Below are positions 54,652 through 63,116 of a stretch of 64,000 nt of DNA, in pieces; the first letter of the stretch is position 1, and every line of letters starts with the position of its first letter. The position numbers and the translations under genes are program-made. Below the pieces are notes generated by a model. It ran no database searches. It saw nothing but the letters and a program-made list of their open reading frames with translations, and had not been told where the DNA came from. Source of the DNA: Streptomyces camelliae (GTDB lineage Bacteria > Actinomycetota > Actinomycetes > Streptomycetales > Streptomycetaceae); the NCBI RefSeq assembly GCF_027625935.1, contig NZ_CP115300.1, positions 1,798,001 through 1,862,000 on the forward strand, given 5' to 3'.

Positions 54652-56909
54652 CGCGCACCACCCGTCCGCCTCGGTCGGCTCGGTTGCCAGGTGCGCAGCC
54701 GCAGGCTGTTGCCTACGACCAGCAGGGAGCTGGCCGACATCGCGGCGGCCGCGAGCATGGGGTTGAGCAGGCCCACGGCGGCGAGCGGCACGGTGACGGC
54801 GTTGTAGCCGAACGCCCACAGGAGGTTGGTCCGGATCGTGCCGAGGGTCCGGCGGGCGAGGCGGACCGCGTCCGCGACGGCCTCAATGTCCCCACGCACG
54901 AGGGTCACGTCGGCGGCTCCGATGGCCACGTCCGTGCCGCTGCCCATGGCGATCCCGAGATCGGCACCGGCCAGCGCGGCGGCGTCGTTCACGCCGTCGC
55001 CGATCACCGCGACCCGGCAGCCCTGTGCCCTCAGCTCCCGTACGAGATCGGCCTTGTCCTCGGGGGTACACCGCGCGCGTACGTCATCGATGCCCAGCTC
55101 TGCGGCGACGGCGCGGGCGGTGTGCTCGCGGTCGCCGGTAGCCAGTACCGGCCGCACGCCCAGGCGCCGAAGCCGGTCCACCGCGCGGTAACTGCCCGGT
55201 CGTACGAGATCCCCGACCGCGATCAGCGCCTCGGACCGGCCGTCCACCAGCACCAGGACCGGTGTGCGCCGGGCCGTCTCGCACGCGCCCAGCGCACGGG
55301 CCAGCGGCTCAGGTAGCTGACTGTCGGGCGAGCGGACTTCCACCAGTCGGCCCTCGACCCGGCCGCGCACCCCCAGCCCGGGCAGTGCCCGGAAGTCGGC
55401 CACCTCGGGCAGCGGCCGTCCGCAGTACGCGACGATCGCCCGGCCCAACGGATGCTCGGAGCCCTGCTCGACGGCACCCGCGAGACGCACGACCGCCTCC
55501 TTGCCGATCCCGCCCGGCACCTCCGTGACCCGCGTGACACTCATGTGCCCCGTGGTGAGCGTGCCGGTCTTGTCCAGGACGACGGTGTCGATGTGCCGCA
55601 GGGCCTCCAACGCCTGCGGACCACTGACCAGCACACCGAGCTGGGCGCCGCGGCCGGTGGCGACCATCAGCGCCGTGGGAGTGGCGAGCCCCAGCGCGCA
55701 GGGGCAGGCGACGACCAGGACCGCCACGCACGCGGTGACGGCCGCCTGCGGATCGGCTCCCGCACCGAGCCAGAAGCCGAGCACCGTGACGGCGATCGAC
55801 AGCGCCACCGGCACGAACACCCCCGCCACCGCGTCAGCCAGACGCTGGGCGCGCGCCTTGCCCGCCTGCGCCTCGGTCACCAGCTGGGTGATCCGTGCCA
55901 GCTGGGTGTCGGCACCGACTGCCGTGGCACGCACCAGCAGCAGCCCGCCCGCATTGACGGCACCGCCGACGACCGCCGAGCCGGGCTGGACCTCGACCGG
56001 TTCGCTCTCGCCCGTGACCAGCGAAACATCCACCGCGGAACTGCCTTCCACGACCTCGCCGTCGGTGGCCACCCGCTCTCCCGGCCGGACGACGAAGGTC
56101 TGCCCCACCAGCAACTCCCCTATGGGAATGCGTCGTTCGCGCCCACCTTCCCGCACGGCGACGTTCTTCGCTCCCAGCTCGGCGAGCGACCGCAGCGCCT
56201 GCCCGGTGCCGTGCCGGGCTCGCGCTTCCAGGAACCTCCCGGTCAGCACGAACAGCGGTACGGCGACGACGGCTTCCAGATAGATGTGCGCGCTGCCGTA
56301 GCCAGCCTCGGCGGACGGCAGCAGGCTGAAGGACATCCGCATGCCGGGATCGCCCGCGCCACCGAGGAAGAGCGCGTAGGCAGACCAGCAGAACGACGCC
56401 GCCACGCCCAGCGACACCAGCGTGTCCATGGTCGCCGCCGCATGCCGCAGTCCTCGCACCGCCCGCACGTGGAACGGCCACGCACCCCACACCGCGACCG
56501 GCGCGGCCAGTACGAAACACAGCCACTGCCAGTTACGGAACTGCCAGGCGGGCACCATCGACAGCACGAGTACGGGCAGCGAGAGCAGCGCGGTGACGAC
56601 CAGCCGGTCCCGGCCCTCGAACGCGGCTGTGTGCCCCGGGCTTTCGGGCTGGGATTCGGGTTGGAGCCTGGGCGGAGCGGGCAGGTCGGCCGTGTACCCG
56701 GCTCGCTCGACTACCGCGACGAGCTCGGCCGGCGTGACGCCCGGCGGATGGTTCACCCGGGCCCGCCCGGTGGCCAGGTTGACCGTCGCACTCACGCCGT
56801 CCAGCTTCGCGAGCCGCTTCTCCACCCGCCGTACGCAGGCCGCGCAGGTCATGCCGCCGACGATCAGGTCCGTGGTCGTCAGGGCGGCCGCCGTCTCCGG
56901 GGTCGTCAT
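54648..56909 (-). CDS. copA: Copper-type heavy-metal P1B-ATPase
   Basis: A 753-residue P-type ATPase. One HMA domain is at the N-terminus with GGMTCAACVRRVEKRL (CxxC at 22-25). The transmembrane CPC motif is VVACPCALGLATPTA, the phosphorylation site DKTGTLTTGH, the phosphatase loop VTGESEPVEV, the SEHPLGRAI motif and the hinge GDGVNDAAALAGADLGIAMG. The CPC plus HMA combination points to Cu(I) or Ag(I) export. ATG at 56909 overlaps the small Met-rich protein gene. PCuAC-like and ABC genes follow downstream. Confidence 0.92.
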   Translation of the reverse strand: MTTPETAAALTTTDLIVGGMTCAACVRRVEKRLAKLDGVSATVNLATGRARVNHPPGVTPAELVAVVERAGYTADLPAPPRLQPESQPESPGHTAAFEGRDRLVVTALLSLPVLVLSMVPAWQFRNWQWLCFVLAAPVAVWGAWPFHVRAVRGLRHAAATMDTLVSLGVAASFCWSAYALFLGGAGDPGMRMSFSLLPSAEAGYGSAHIYLEAVVAVPLFVLTGRFLEARARHGTGQALRSLAELGAKNVAVREGGRERRIPIGELLVGQTFVVRPGERVATDGEVVEGSSAVDVSLVTGESEPVEVQPGSAVVGGAVNAGGLLLVRATAVGADTQLARITQLVTEAQAGKARAQRLADAVAGVFVPVALSIAVTVLGFWLGAGADPQAAVTACVAVLVVACPCALGLATPTALMVATGRGAQLGVLVSGPQALEALRHIDTVVLDKTGTLTTGHMSVTRVTEVPGGIGKEAVVRLAGAVEQGSEHPLGRAIVAYCGRPLPEVADFRALPGLGVRGRVEGRLVEVRSPDSQLPEPLARALGACETARRTPVLVLVDGRSEALIAVGDLVRPGSYRAVDRLRRLGVRPVLATGDREHTARAVAAELGIDDVRARCTPEDKADLVRELRAQGCRVAVIGDGVNDAAALAGADLGIAMGSGTDVAIGAADVTLVRGDIEAVADAVRLARRTLGTIRTNLLWAFGYNAVTVPLAAVGLLNPMLAAAAMSASSLLVVGNSLRLRTWQPSRPRRTGGAR

Positions 56910-57220
56910 CCGTGCATCCCGCTCATGCCGCCCATGCCACCACTGTCGCCGTGCGGCACGGTGCCTCCACCGCCGGAACCGGTGCGGGTGCCGTGCATGC
57001 CGGGCGCGACCGGTCCATAGGCGGCGCCGACGCCATACGACACCGCGAACATCAGCGCCAGCAGCAGGAGGAAGCCACACAGGGCGGGCGGCGGCACCAG
57101 TTTCCTCAGCACCGCACCCGCGCCGGCAGGCTGACGGGACTCATCGATCACAAGGTCTCCCGGTCGCGTCGTACGGCCGCCACTCGGTCCGAGCCGCACC
57201 GATTCAGGAGTCGGAGCCAC
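56906..57220 (-). CDS. Small membrane protein with Met/Gly/His tail
   Basis: A 104-residue protein with one central membrane helix (LCGFLLLLALMFAVSYGVGA, about 48-67) and a C-terminal tail rich in Met, Gly and His (GMHGTRTG, HGDSGGMGGMSGMHG). It overlaps copA by ATGA, so it is made together with the copper ATPase and may pass or buffer copper outside the membrane. Starts with GTG and has no strong ribosome binding site. Confidence 0.7.
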   Translation of the reverse strand: MAPTPESVRLGPSGGRTTRPGDLVIDESRQPAGAGAVLRKLVPPPALCGFLLLLALMFAVSYGVGAAYGPVAPGMHGTRTGSGGGGTVPHGDSGGMGGMSGMHG

Positions 57221-57276
57221 AGGGGATGGAGTTCCGAAGCTTCCATGTGACCTGAGCCACGCCAGCCCTCGGTCTG

Positions 57277-57306
57277 TGAGGTTCCGCGCCGCAGTGCGGA
57301 ACCTCA
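57277..57306. terminator. Perfect hairpin between the acetyltransferase and copper genes
   Basis: TGAGGTTCCGC (57277-57287) and GCGGAACCTCA (57296-57306) form an 11 bp perfect stem with an 8-base loop. It is 170 bp downstream of the acetyltransferase stop and 57 bp upstream of the copper operon start, so terminator or regulatory hairpin are both possible. The remainder of 57221-57477 holds no gene. Confidence 0.6.
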
Positions 57307-57477
57307 GTGAGCCGAACGCCTCGCGTGCGGCCCGCTCCGGCTGCGGCGACGCAGCGGCATACCTGACATCGCCAGCTCGATCAGCACGTATAGAACTTCT
57401 CTGTCGAGTTCAGCGTGGGAGCGTTACCGCGAGGTCTGACCTCAGCGGCGGGCAGGAGTCTTCCGGGTCTGATCCCT

Positions 57478-58035
57478 CTACCAGGGGCGGTGCATGAGAA
57501 TCCGGGTTCGACTATCTGGCAAGCGCAGAAGTTTGACTGTGCGCCAGCCGCGTGCCCGGTAGAGAGCGAGGGCGGGTGCGGCGTGAGGGTGGGTGAGCAG
57601 CCAGCGGGGCCCGGGCGGTGCAGCGGCGAGGAGGGCGTCGTGGAGTGCGGCTCCGACGCCGTGGCCGCAGGCGCTGGGCGTGACAGCGAGTTCGCGCAGT
57701 TCGAAAGGGAGCCTGCTCACGGGTGGCTGGTCAGCCAGGGCGGCGAGATGGCAGGCGGGGCGCCCGTAGGCGAAGCCGACTAGGTGGCCTGCAGCGTCGT
57801 CGGCCAGGAGCAGACGGAATCCGGGCTGGTGGGCATCAATGGTGAGGCGGTTGATCAGGCTGGCGATGTCGGCCGGGGCCGCGTGCCAGGGGCGGGGAGT
57901 GAAGGTGGCGTGCGCGAGCCGGATGAGTGCGTCGAGGTGCGGGGCGAGGCGGGCCGGGGTGATCCGGCGGAGACGTATGGCACCGTGCGGGCCGGGAAGC
58001 CACCAGGCGTCCCGGCCCTCCGACGACGTGGTCAC
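57478..58035 (-). CDS. GNAT-family acetyltransferase
   Basis: A 185-residue GNAT protein: LRRITPARLAPHLDALIRLA at the N-terminus, FELRELAVTPSACGHGVGAALHDALL (acetyl-CoA loop) and LALYRARGWRTVKLLRL at the C-terminus. The GTG at 58035 lies 4 bp after the sodF stop, so it is very likely co-transcribed with sodF and could be under the same nickel control. Substrate unknown. Confidence 0.8.
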   Translation of the reverse strand: MTTSSEGRDAWWLPGPHGAIRLRRITPARLAPHLDALIRLAHATFTPRPWHAAPADIASLINRLTIDAHQPGFRLLLADDAAGHLVGFAYGRPACHLAALADQPPVSRLPFELRELAVTPSACGHGVGAALHDALLAAAPPGPRWLLTHPHAAPALALYRARGWRTVKLLRLPDSRTRILMHRPW

Positions 58036-58039
58036 GTGG

Positions 58040-58648
58040 TCAGGCGCCGACGGCCGCGGCGTAGCGGGCAGCGACGTCTTCCCAGTTGACCAGGTCCCAC
58101 AGCTTGGTGACGTAGTCGGGGCGGACGTTCTTGTACTGCAGGTAGTAGGCGTGCTCCCAGGCGTCGAAGACCAGCAGCGGGGTGGTGCCCTGGCCGACGT
58201 TGCCATGGTGGTCGTAGACCTGCTCGACGACCAGGCGCCGGCCCAGCGGCTCCCAGGCCAGCACGCCCCAGCCGGAGCCCTGGACGGAGGAGGTGGCGAC
58301 GGTGAGCTGCTTCTTGAACTGCTCGAAGCCGCCGAGGTGTTCGTCGATGGCGTCGGCCAGCGCCCCGTCAGGGCGATCGCCGCCGTCCGGGGAGAGGTTC
58401 TGCCAGAAGATCGAGTGCAGGACGTGGCCGGAGAGATTGAAGGCGTAGCTCTTCTCCAGGCCGACCAGGCTGGTGGGGGTGATCTGGTCCTTGTCGCGGA
58501 TTTCGGCGATCTGCTCCAGGGTGTCGTTGGCGCCCTTGACGTAGGCGGCGTGGTGCTTGGCGTGGTGCAGCTCCAGGATCTGCCCGGTGATGGCCGGCTC
58601 GAGCGCGGCGTAGTCGTAGGGCAGGTCGGGAAGCGTGTAGGTGCCCAT
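58040..58648 (-). CDS. sodF: Fe/Zn-type superoxide dismutase
   Basis: A 202-residue iron/manganese-fold superoxide dismutase: [45 protein letters not shown] and [20 protein letters not shown] supply the metal ligands. A Nur-type box 55 bp upstream marks it as the sodF that Streptomyces repress with nickel while SodN is used. The ATG at 58648 is followed directly by [12 protein letters not shown], the normal N-terminus. Confidence 0.92.
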   Translation of the reverse strand: MGTYTLPDLPYDYAALEPAITGQILELHHAKHHAAYVKGANDTLEQIAEIRDKDQITPTSLVGLEKSYAFNLSGHVLHSIFWQNLSPDGGDRPDGALADAIDEHLGGFEQFKKQLTVATSSVQGSGWGVLAWEPLGRRLVVEQVYDHHGNVGQGTTPLLVFDAWEHAYYLQYKNVRPDYVTKLWDLVNWEDVAARYAAAVGA

Positions 58649-58702
58649 CAGGCACGTCCCCTTTCCACGTGGGTGATCGTCCAGGGACAGCCTACGCACT
58701 TA

Positions 58703-58719
58703 TTGCGAACTACTTGCAA
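58703..58719 (-). promoter_or_regulatory. Nur (nickel-responsive Fur-family) box
   Basis: TTGCGA-ACTAC-TTGCAA matches the Streptomyces Nur consensus TTGCAA-N5-TTGCAA with one substitution. It lies 55-71 bp upstream of sodF, as expected for nickel-dependent repression. Confidence 0.8.
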
Positions 58720-59194
58720 CAACTATCAGAATGCATCAGCATGAGTCGTGACGGGGCCGGCCCGTCAACTTTCGGTAGCGCGGCTCCTCAGTGCCGTTTC
58801 CTTCCCGGAAGGTGATCGTCTTCTCACCCGGCACCCGCCGGCCCCCGGCCGGCCCCGCAGGTCGCTTGTGTCACGCCTGGCAGGACACAGCCCGTTCATG
58901 ACCAGACTCTGTAGGTGGAAGGCGGTCGTCTGGACCGCAGAGTGCAGTGCGTCCGCCACCAGGGGTGCGGGCGCCTCATCGATGGCGCCGGAAGGGTCGT
59001 TGGCCAGCACTACGGCGGGCGCCGGAACCGCCCTCCACCCACCGGTTCGCAATCCCCGGCAGCATGCGCAGGCACGCCGTGCGGAACTATGCGCTCCACT
59101 CCACCGACCTCTGGGGTGACGGCATCGGCCTGAACACCCGCACCCGCGGATCCGTACGCCACCCAAAGCCCTTACGGCACCCAGGAGTTCCCCC
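58720..59194. other. 475 bp region without a supported gene
   Basis: Between the Nur box and copZ. The minus strand can be read as LANDPSGAIDEAPAPLVADA then LHSAVQTTAFHLQSLVMN, which looks protein-like but has no recognisable start or family. A short plus-strand frame (MRRHAVRNYALHS) also ends before copZ. Possibly decayed coding sequence. Confidence 0.4.
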
Positions 59195-59410
59195 ATGACC
59201 CAGAAGCAGTACAACGTCACCGGCATGAGCTGCGAGCACTGCGCGGCGAGCATCAGGGAAGAGGTTTCCGAGGTGCCCGGGGTGAGCGACGTCGTGGTCG
59301 ACGTCGCCACAAATTCCGTCACCGTGCACGGCGCGGATCTCGACGACGGGCGGCTGCGCGCGGCGATCGTCGAGGCAGGGTACGGCGTCACCGACCTGGT
59401 CGCCGTCTGA
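59195..59410 (+). CDS. copZ: Copper chaperone with HMA domain
   Basis: A 71-residue HMA-domain protein: YNVTGMSCEHCAASIREEVS holds the CxxC copper site and VEAGYGVTDLVAV completes the beta-alpha-beta-beta-alpha-beta fold. It should carry Cu(I) to the copper ATPase of this region. Preceded by AGGAG. It is followed by a terminator and a convergent YcnI gene. Confidence 0.92.
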   Translation: MTQKQYNVTGMSCEHCAASIREEVSEVPGVSDVVVDVATNSVTVHGADLDDGRLRAAIVEAGYGVTDLVAV

Positions 59411-59479
59411 CCCAACGGCGGAGCGGGCCGTACGCGGCCGACTCTCATCCGTCGCGCGTCACATCGAAAGGACGACGGG

Positions 59480-59518
59480 TGCCCTGCCGACGGGTCTTCG
59501 CCGGCAGGGCAGGCACCA
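59480..59518. terminator. Bidirectional terminator between copZ and ycnI
   Basis: CCCTGCCG (59482-59489) and CGGCAGGG (59502-59509) with flanking partial pairing (GTGCC / GGCAC) form a stem of at least 8 bp between the convergent genes. Confidence 0.7.
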
Positions 59519-59533
59519 CTGTTTTACTCGGCT

Positions 59534-60271
59534 TTACTCGGCCCGGGATCCAGCGGAGCGGCCGCGCAGGACGGCGAACACCGCCGCGGCCAGCCCCAGC
59601 ACGCCGACGACCAGTCCGGCGACACCCAGACCGCGGGCGGTCGAGTCACTGGCCGACGCGGTCGATTTCGAGCTGTCGGAGGTCTTCGGGCTCGCTGGCG
59701 CGGCGGTCGCGCTGCCGCCGTCCTCTGCCGCCTTGGCGGTGAGCTTGAGCACGGGTGCCGGGTTCTCCGGCTCCTGACCGCCCTGGGCCTCCTCGATCCA
59801 CCGCACGACCTTGCCGTCGGAGTACGTCTGGAGGGTCTTGAAGGTGAGCTGGTCGGTGTCGTCGGGCAGCTGGCCGAAGGCGACGTTGAAGTCCTCATAG
59901 TGGCCGGGGTCGATCTTGCCGCCGGTGAAGGTGATCTCGGAAACGGCGTCGGTGATGGTGCCGTCGTCGGTCTTGACGGGCGTCTTGAGCTTGGTGTTGG
60001 TGACCTTGGCGGTCCAGCCGTCCTGCGGAGAGACGAGCACGCCGAGGACCGGGTGGTCGGTGGGCAGGAACACCTGGACCTGCTTGGTGCTCGCGTTGTC
60101 CTCCTCGTTGGGGACGCGGAAGGTCAGAACGCCGTCGGTGGCGCCCTTGGCGTAGCTGTCGGGGTGGACGGTGACGTGCGCCGAGGCCACGCCCGCGGCA
60201 GCGAGAAGTCCGGCGGCGGTCAGGGCCGTGACGGCGCCGGCGCGGCGCAGGGTGGTGCGGGTCCTGGACAT
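59534..60271 (-). CDS. YcnI-family copper-binding membrane protein
   Basis: A 245-residue DUF1775 protein. A signal peptide ends AGVASAHVTVHPDSYAKG, so the mature protein begins with the histidine used for copper in the family; PQDGWTAKVTNTKL and GHYEDFNVAFGQLP are typical. A Ser/Ala-rich linker leads to a C-terminal membrane helix (LGVAGLVVGVLGLAAAVFAV). It should be membrane-anchored outside the cell. It lies 40 bp after the Met/His-rich membrane protein on the same strand. Confidence 0.88.
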   Translation of the reverse strand: MSRTRTTLRRAGAVTALTAAGLLAAAGVASAHVTVHPDSYAKGATDGVLTFRVPNEEDNASTKQVQVFLPTDHPVLGVLVSPQDGWTAKVTNTKLKTPVKTDDGTITDAVSEITFTGGKIDPGHYEDFNVAFGQLPDDTDQLTFKTLQTYSDGKVVRWIEEAQGGQEPENPAPVLKLTAKAAEDGGSATAAPASPKTSDSSKSTASASDSTARGLGVAGLVVGVLGLAAAVFAVLRGRSAGSRAE

Positions 60272-60311
60272 GAGGTGAGGGATCTCCGTACGGAAGAAGG
60301 GATGTCGGGGG

Positions 60312-60896
60312 TCAGATCGCGTACGACATCCCCATCGGCGGCCCCCGCCGGTTAACGGCGTGCCTCAGCCGTGCCTGCCGCAGCGGCCATGTCTCACCGG
60401 CAGCCCGACCTATGAGCCGGTGCGCGGCCGGTACGCCCCGCGCCCCGCCGACAGCCTGCCACCAGGCGGCAAGCCCCGGTACGAACGCGACCGCCCACCG
60501 CAGGAGCGACCACAGCGCCGCCTCGCCTCGCCGCAGCCACCAGGTCAGCACCAGGGCGGCCCCGACATGGGCGGCAGTGGCGTGCGGCGTCAGCGCATGC
60601 GCGTGGGCCATCCGCATGCCGTGCATGACCATCGTCGCGTGATGCGTCTGCACGGCGTGGAAGAGGAGATGCAGCCCACCCTGGGCAGTCAGAGTCCCCA
60701 CGCCGATCGCGGCCAGCGACCGCTCCCGGCCGCCCAGCAGACAGCCGCCCGCAAAGACCGGCACGAACGCGGCGACCTGCACCCACACCGGCGGCGCCGA
60801 ACCCGTCGCCAGGGCATGCCCTCCGGCACCGAGCAGCACGCACAGCACGGCGAACACCGCCGCGCGCACGCTCCGCACCGCCAGGGACACACTCAC
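60312..60896 (-). CDS. DUF5134-like membrane protein, His/Met-rich second copy
   Basis: About 194 residues if translation begins at GTG 60896; an ATG at 60953 would add 19. Several helices (RSVRAAVFAVLCVLLGAGGH, VQVAAFVPVFAGGCLLGG) flank a His/Met segment (FHAVQTHHATMVMHGMRMAH, AHALTPHATAAHVG). It is a clear relative of the protein at 43792-44556, sharing the RAAVFA-CVLL-GH-MSG/ATGSA N-terminal pattern. Just upstream of ycnI, so a role in copper handling is inferred. Confidence 0.68.
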   Translation of the reverse strand: MSVSLAVRSVRAAVFAVLCVLLGAGGHALATGSAPPVWVQVAAFVPVFAGGCLLGGRERSLAAIGVGTLTAQGGLHLLFHAVQTHHATMVMHGMRMAHAHALTPHATAAHVGAALVLTWWLRRGEAALWSLLRWAVAFVPGLAAWWQAVGGARGVPAAHRLIGRAAGETWPLRQARLRHAVNRRGPPMGMSYAI

Positions 60897-61213
60897 GACA
60901 CCCGATGCTGCCACGCAGCAAGAAGATCTTTCCCCTCGCCCATGCACACGCATCACCGCCCACCACCCGGCCAATCCGCCCCCTTCAACGTGTCGGAGGC
61001 AGCGGCCGTTCAGTTCCCGGCCACCTTGGCGAAATCGAAGCACCGGAAGCGGAGCAAGGAGCACGTGCGCACGCCGTCCGCCCACACGCCCCCACACGCG
61101 ACGGGGTCGCGCGTCCGCCGCATCCGCGCCGGGCATCTCCCGGACAGTCCCCCGCGGCCACCGGTCCTGGCACCGGAGCGCCGCAACCCCATGTCCACGA
61201 AAGGTGGAGCAGC
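60897..61213. other. Intergenic region between divergent copper-related genes
   Basis: 317 bp with no gene I can support. It should contain promoters for both the minus-strand membrane protein and the plus-strand Cys-rich protein. No CsoR- or Zur-type box is obvious. Confidence 0.5.
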
Positions 61214-61429
61214 ATGACCGACACCAGCGCCCTGGAGCCCGTCGCCACGTTCTGCGGCAACTGCAACTGCGGCTGTCCCCAACTGTTCATCGACCCCAGC
61301 GCCGCGGACGACCGTCGGGTCATCCTCACCGACGACTTCGGCCAGCGCGTCCAGATGAGCGCCGACCAGTTCTCCGCGATCGTCGCCGACGCCAAAGCAG
61401 GCAAACTGGACGGCATCGCCCTGCCCTGA
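61214..61429 (+). CDS. Small Cys-rich protein, CGNCNCGCP motif
   Basis: A 71-residue protein. The ATG at 61214 follows GGTGGAG. Near the N-terminus is TFCGNCNCGCPQLFID, with four cysteines in C-x2-C-x-C-x-C spacing, followed by an acidic beta-rich section (RRVILTDDFGQRVQMS) and a helical C-terminus. It could bind a metal ion or a cluster. It is placed between copper genes; function unknown. Confidence 0.7.
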   Translation: MTDTSALEPVATFCGNCNCGCPQLFIDPSAADDRRVILTDDFGQRVQMSADQFSAIVADAKAGKLDGIALP

Positions 61430-61603
61430 CCCGCCTCCCGATGCCGGGCACCGGATACCGCCCGGCATCGGAGCCGTCCGTGCGGGAACTCCTGGCCTTC
61501 ACAACCGCCCGGGTGTGTGCCACCTCACATCGGCGACGTGGAACTCATCGTTCCGGTCAGCCGACCACTGACCTGACACCCATACGTCCCAGGAGCAGCA
61601 CCC

Positions 61604-63043
61604 ATGTCCATCGAGCCGCCCACCACTGCCCCGCCCCGCACGGCCGGTGAACCCGGAACGTCCGCCCAAGACGCGGCCCCGGCGGCTCCCTCGCCCCTGC
61701 GCGCACTGCGCCCGCTGGTGCTGCGCCTGCACTTCTACGCAGGCGTGTTCGTCGCGCCATTCCTGTTCGTCGCGGCGGTCACCGGACTGCTGTACGCAGG
61801 CTCCTTCCAGGCCGAGAAGATCGTGTACGCCCACGAGCTGACCATCCCGGTCGGCGACCACAAGCTGCCCATCTCCCAGCAGGTCGCCGCCGCCCGCAAA
61901 GCCCACCCCGAGGGCACCATCTCCGCCGTGCGGCCGTCACCGCAGCTGGATGCGACCACACGCGTTCTGCTGTCCGGGGTGAAGGGCATCGCCGCCGACC
62001 ACACGCTCGCCGTGTTCGTGGACCCCTACACCGGAAAGGTGCGCGGCGCCCTGGAGCAGTACGGCTCCACCGGCGCCCTGCCGCTGCGAACCTGGATCGA
62101 CGAGCTCCACCGCGACCTGCACCTCGGTGACACCGGGCGCCTGTACAGCGAGTTCGCCGCCAGCTGGCTGTGGGTGATCACGGGTGGCGGGCTGGTGCTC
62201 TGGTTCGGGCGCCGCCGTGCCCGCCGCAAGGTGCGCGGCACCACGGGGCGGCGGCGCTCCCTGACCCTGCACGGCACGGTGGGCGTCTGGGCGGCGGCCG
62301 GTCTGTTCTTCCTGTCGGCGACCGGCCTGACCTGGTCCACCTACGCCGGGGCCAACATTGGCGACCTCCGCGAAGCCCTCGGCCAGTCCACCCCGTCCGT
62401 CACCGCGACGGTGAGCAGCGGACACGAGGGACACGGATCCATGGCGGGCATGGACATGAACGGCATGGACACGGGCTCGCACTCCGGCGCACGGTCCGAC
62501 ATGGGTCTCGACGCCGTGCTGAAGACGGCCCGCGCCGAGGGCCTGTCCGACCCGGTGGAGATCGTGCCGCCCGCGGACTCCTCCTCCGCCTACGTCGTGC
62601 GGCAGATCCAGCGCAGCTGGCCGGAGAAGCAAGACGCGATCGCCGTCGACCCGGCCACCGGCAAGGTCACCGACGTGCTGCGCTTCTCCGATTACCCGGT
62701 GCTGGCCAAACTGACCCGGTGGGGCATCGACGCCCACACCGGCATCCTGTTCGGTCTCGCCAACCAGATCGCGCTGGCCGGCCTCGCCCTGGCCCTGATC
62801 CTCCTCAGCCTCTGGGGCTACCGCATGTGGTGGCAGCGCGGCCGCGGCTCCGCCTTCGGCCGCCCGCTTCCCCGCGGCGCCTGGCGGCAGGTGCCGGTGT
62901 ACGTGCTCGTGCCCTGCGTCGCGGTGGTCGCCGTCGTCGGCTACTACGTCCCGCTGCTCGGAATCCCGCTCGCCGGCTTCCTCGCGGTGGACATCGTCCT
63001 CGGCTGGGTCACACGCCGTCGCACCGGGCACGCACACGCCTGA
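61604..63043 (+). CDS. PepSY-associated membrane protein with Met/His-rich loop
   Basis: A 479-residue PepSY-TM family protein. Four main helices (LRLHFYAGVFVAPFLFVAAV near the N-terminus; ASWLWVITGGGLVLWFG; GVWAAAGLFFLSATGLTW; and two at the C-terminus) bracket two PepSY-type extracytoplasmic regions (SQQVAAARKAHPEGTISAV; DAVLKTARAEGLSDPVEIV). Between them is SGHEGHGSMAGMDMNGMDTG, a likely metal-binding segment. Histidines in LRLHFY and HRDLHLG resemble haem sites proposed in related reductases. Metal or ferric/cupric reduction is a plausible job. Confidence 0.82.
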   Translation: MSIEPPTTAPPRTAGEPGTSAQDAAPAAPSPLRALRPLVLRLHFYAGVFVAPFLFVAAVTGLLYAGSFQAEKIVYAHELTIPVGDHKLPISQQVAAARKAHPEGTISAVRPSPQLDATTRVLLSGVKGIAADHTLAVFVDPYTGKVRGALEQYGSTGALPLRTWIDELHRDLHLGDTGRLYSEFAASWLWVITGGGLVLWFGRRRARRKVRGTTGRRRSLTLHGTVGVWAAAGLFFLSATGLTWSTYAGANIGDLREALGQSTPSVTATVSSGHEGHGSMAGMDMNGMDTGSHSGARSDMGLDAVLKTARAEGLSDPVEIVPPADSSSAYVVRQIQRSWPEKQDAIAVDPATGKVTDVLRFSDYPVLAKLTRWGIDAHTGILFGLANQIALAGLALALILLSLWGYRMWWQRGRGSAFGRPLPRGAWRQVPVYVLVPCVAVVAVVGYYVPLLGIPLAGFLAVDIVLGWVTRRRTGHAHA

Positions 63044-63116
63044 ACCGAGCGGCTGCGCCCGCGCGGCAGCGTTACGCGAAGCTCGCCGCGATCGGGTGCG
63101 GCCGCAGATCAACACA

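Noticed and set aside
59100..59194. A CsoR-type copper operator upstream of copZ
   Set aside because: Only GGGGTGA-like half sequences are seen; no dyad with the expected spacing.
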